Shown in pieces: positions 32,025-32,025 of a stretch of DNA of 32,025 nt. Within the stretch, counting starts at the first letter, position 1. Each line of letters begins with the position of its first letter. Under the pieces are notes generated by a model, which did no database searches, had not been told where the DNA came from, and worked only from the letters and a program-made list of their open reading frames with translations. Origin of the DNA: Candidatus Aenigmatarchaeota archaeon. GTDB taxonomy: Archaea > Aenigmatarchaeota > Aenigmatarchaeia > CG10238-14. The stretch is from positions 1 through 32,025 of the forward strand of contig WJKS01000007.1 in assembly GCA_014728985.1 (NCBI GenBank). Direction: 5' to 3'. Made by a program: the position numbers and the translations under genes.

Positions 32025-32025
32025 G

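Larger units (their letters stand above)
31619..32025 (-). mobile_element. IS200/IS605-type insertion sequence, partial
   Basis: A Y1 transposase gene and a terminal-type hairpin define the downstream (right-end) part of an IS200/IS605 element. The other end lies beyond the window. The exact boundary is not visible because these elements make no target duplication. The hairpin 8 bases past the tnpA stop is the innermost mark of the right end. Confidence 0.7.

Overview
The window reads as a low-GC archaeal chromosome segment. Archaeal signs are the uL1-uL10-P1(L12) cluster, an SecE/Spt5/uL11 series, FtsZ, PCNA with an OB-fold partner, TrmY, a cyclic 2,3-diphosphoglycerate synthetase homologue, class III (archaeal prepilin) signal peptides, and TATA-like boxes 25-35 bp upstream of start codons with no leader. 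Small compact genes, many short hypotheticals and the odd ribosomal proteins suggest a DPANN-type or similar small-genome archaeon; that placement is inference.

Layout. 1-2570 (+): end of a zinc-ribbon protein, a small hypothetical, a PLP aminotransferase, and a patatin-like lipase interrupted by one in-frame TGA. 2635-4510 (-): uL1-uL10-P1 operon. 4599-6137: a small membrane protein, a membrane-anchored coiled-coil protein, and a stand-alone HD-domain protein whose motifs resemble the HD domain of CRISPR Cas10. 6243-9906 (-): uL11, Spt5, SecE, FtsZ, PCNA and an OB-fold protein. 10105-13049 (+): a MacB/LolD-type ABC exporter with an exported CARDB/COG1361-like protein.

13087-22192 is the most unusual part. 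It holds a small metallopeptidase, a double-length TadC/FlaJ-like pilus membrane protein, and seven or eight secreted or membrane-anchored proteins, most with N-termini of the form MKG + hydrophobic helix or the QxSxE class III motif. They fall into two paralogous scaffold families. Within each, some members are bare and others carry extra domains: a four-repeat hemopexin-like propeller, a metzincin protease with HExxHxxGxxD, a Thr-rich linker plus Cys-rich head, and a beta-rich C-terminal domain ending in a carbohydrate-binding-like motif. I read this as an archaeal type IV pilus-like surface machine with interchangeable functional heads, perhaps for binding and digesting material on other cells. 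No pilus ATPase or prepilin peptidase lies in the window.

22189-31158 returns to housekeeping and hypotheticals: an AlaX-like editing protein and TrmY from overlapping divergent promoters, two hypotheticals, tRNA-Arg(CCT), DUF167-TldD-TldE, two hypotheticals, an M24 aminopeptidase, the cDPG synthetase homologue, a 32-residue basic ORF and a possible mini transglutaminase-like protein. 31289-32025 has a hypothetical gene whose 3' end runs into an IS200/IS605-type element with a Y1 transposase cut by the window edge. No gene-free stretch exceeds 300 bases; the longest (9907-10104) holds promoters and a weak inverted repeat. No CRISPR array or rRNA was seen.
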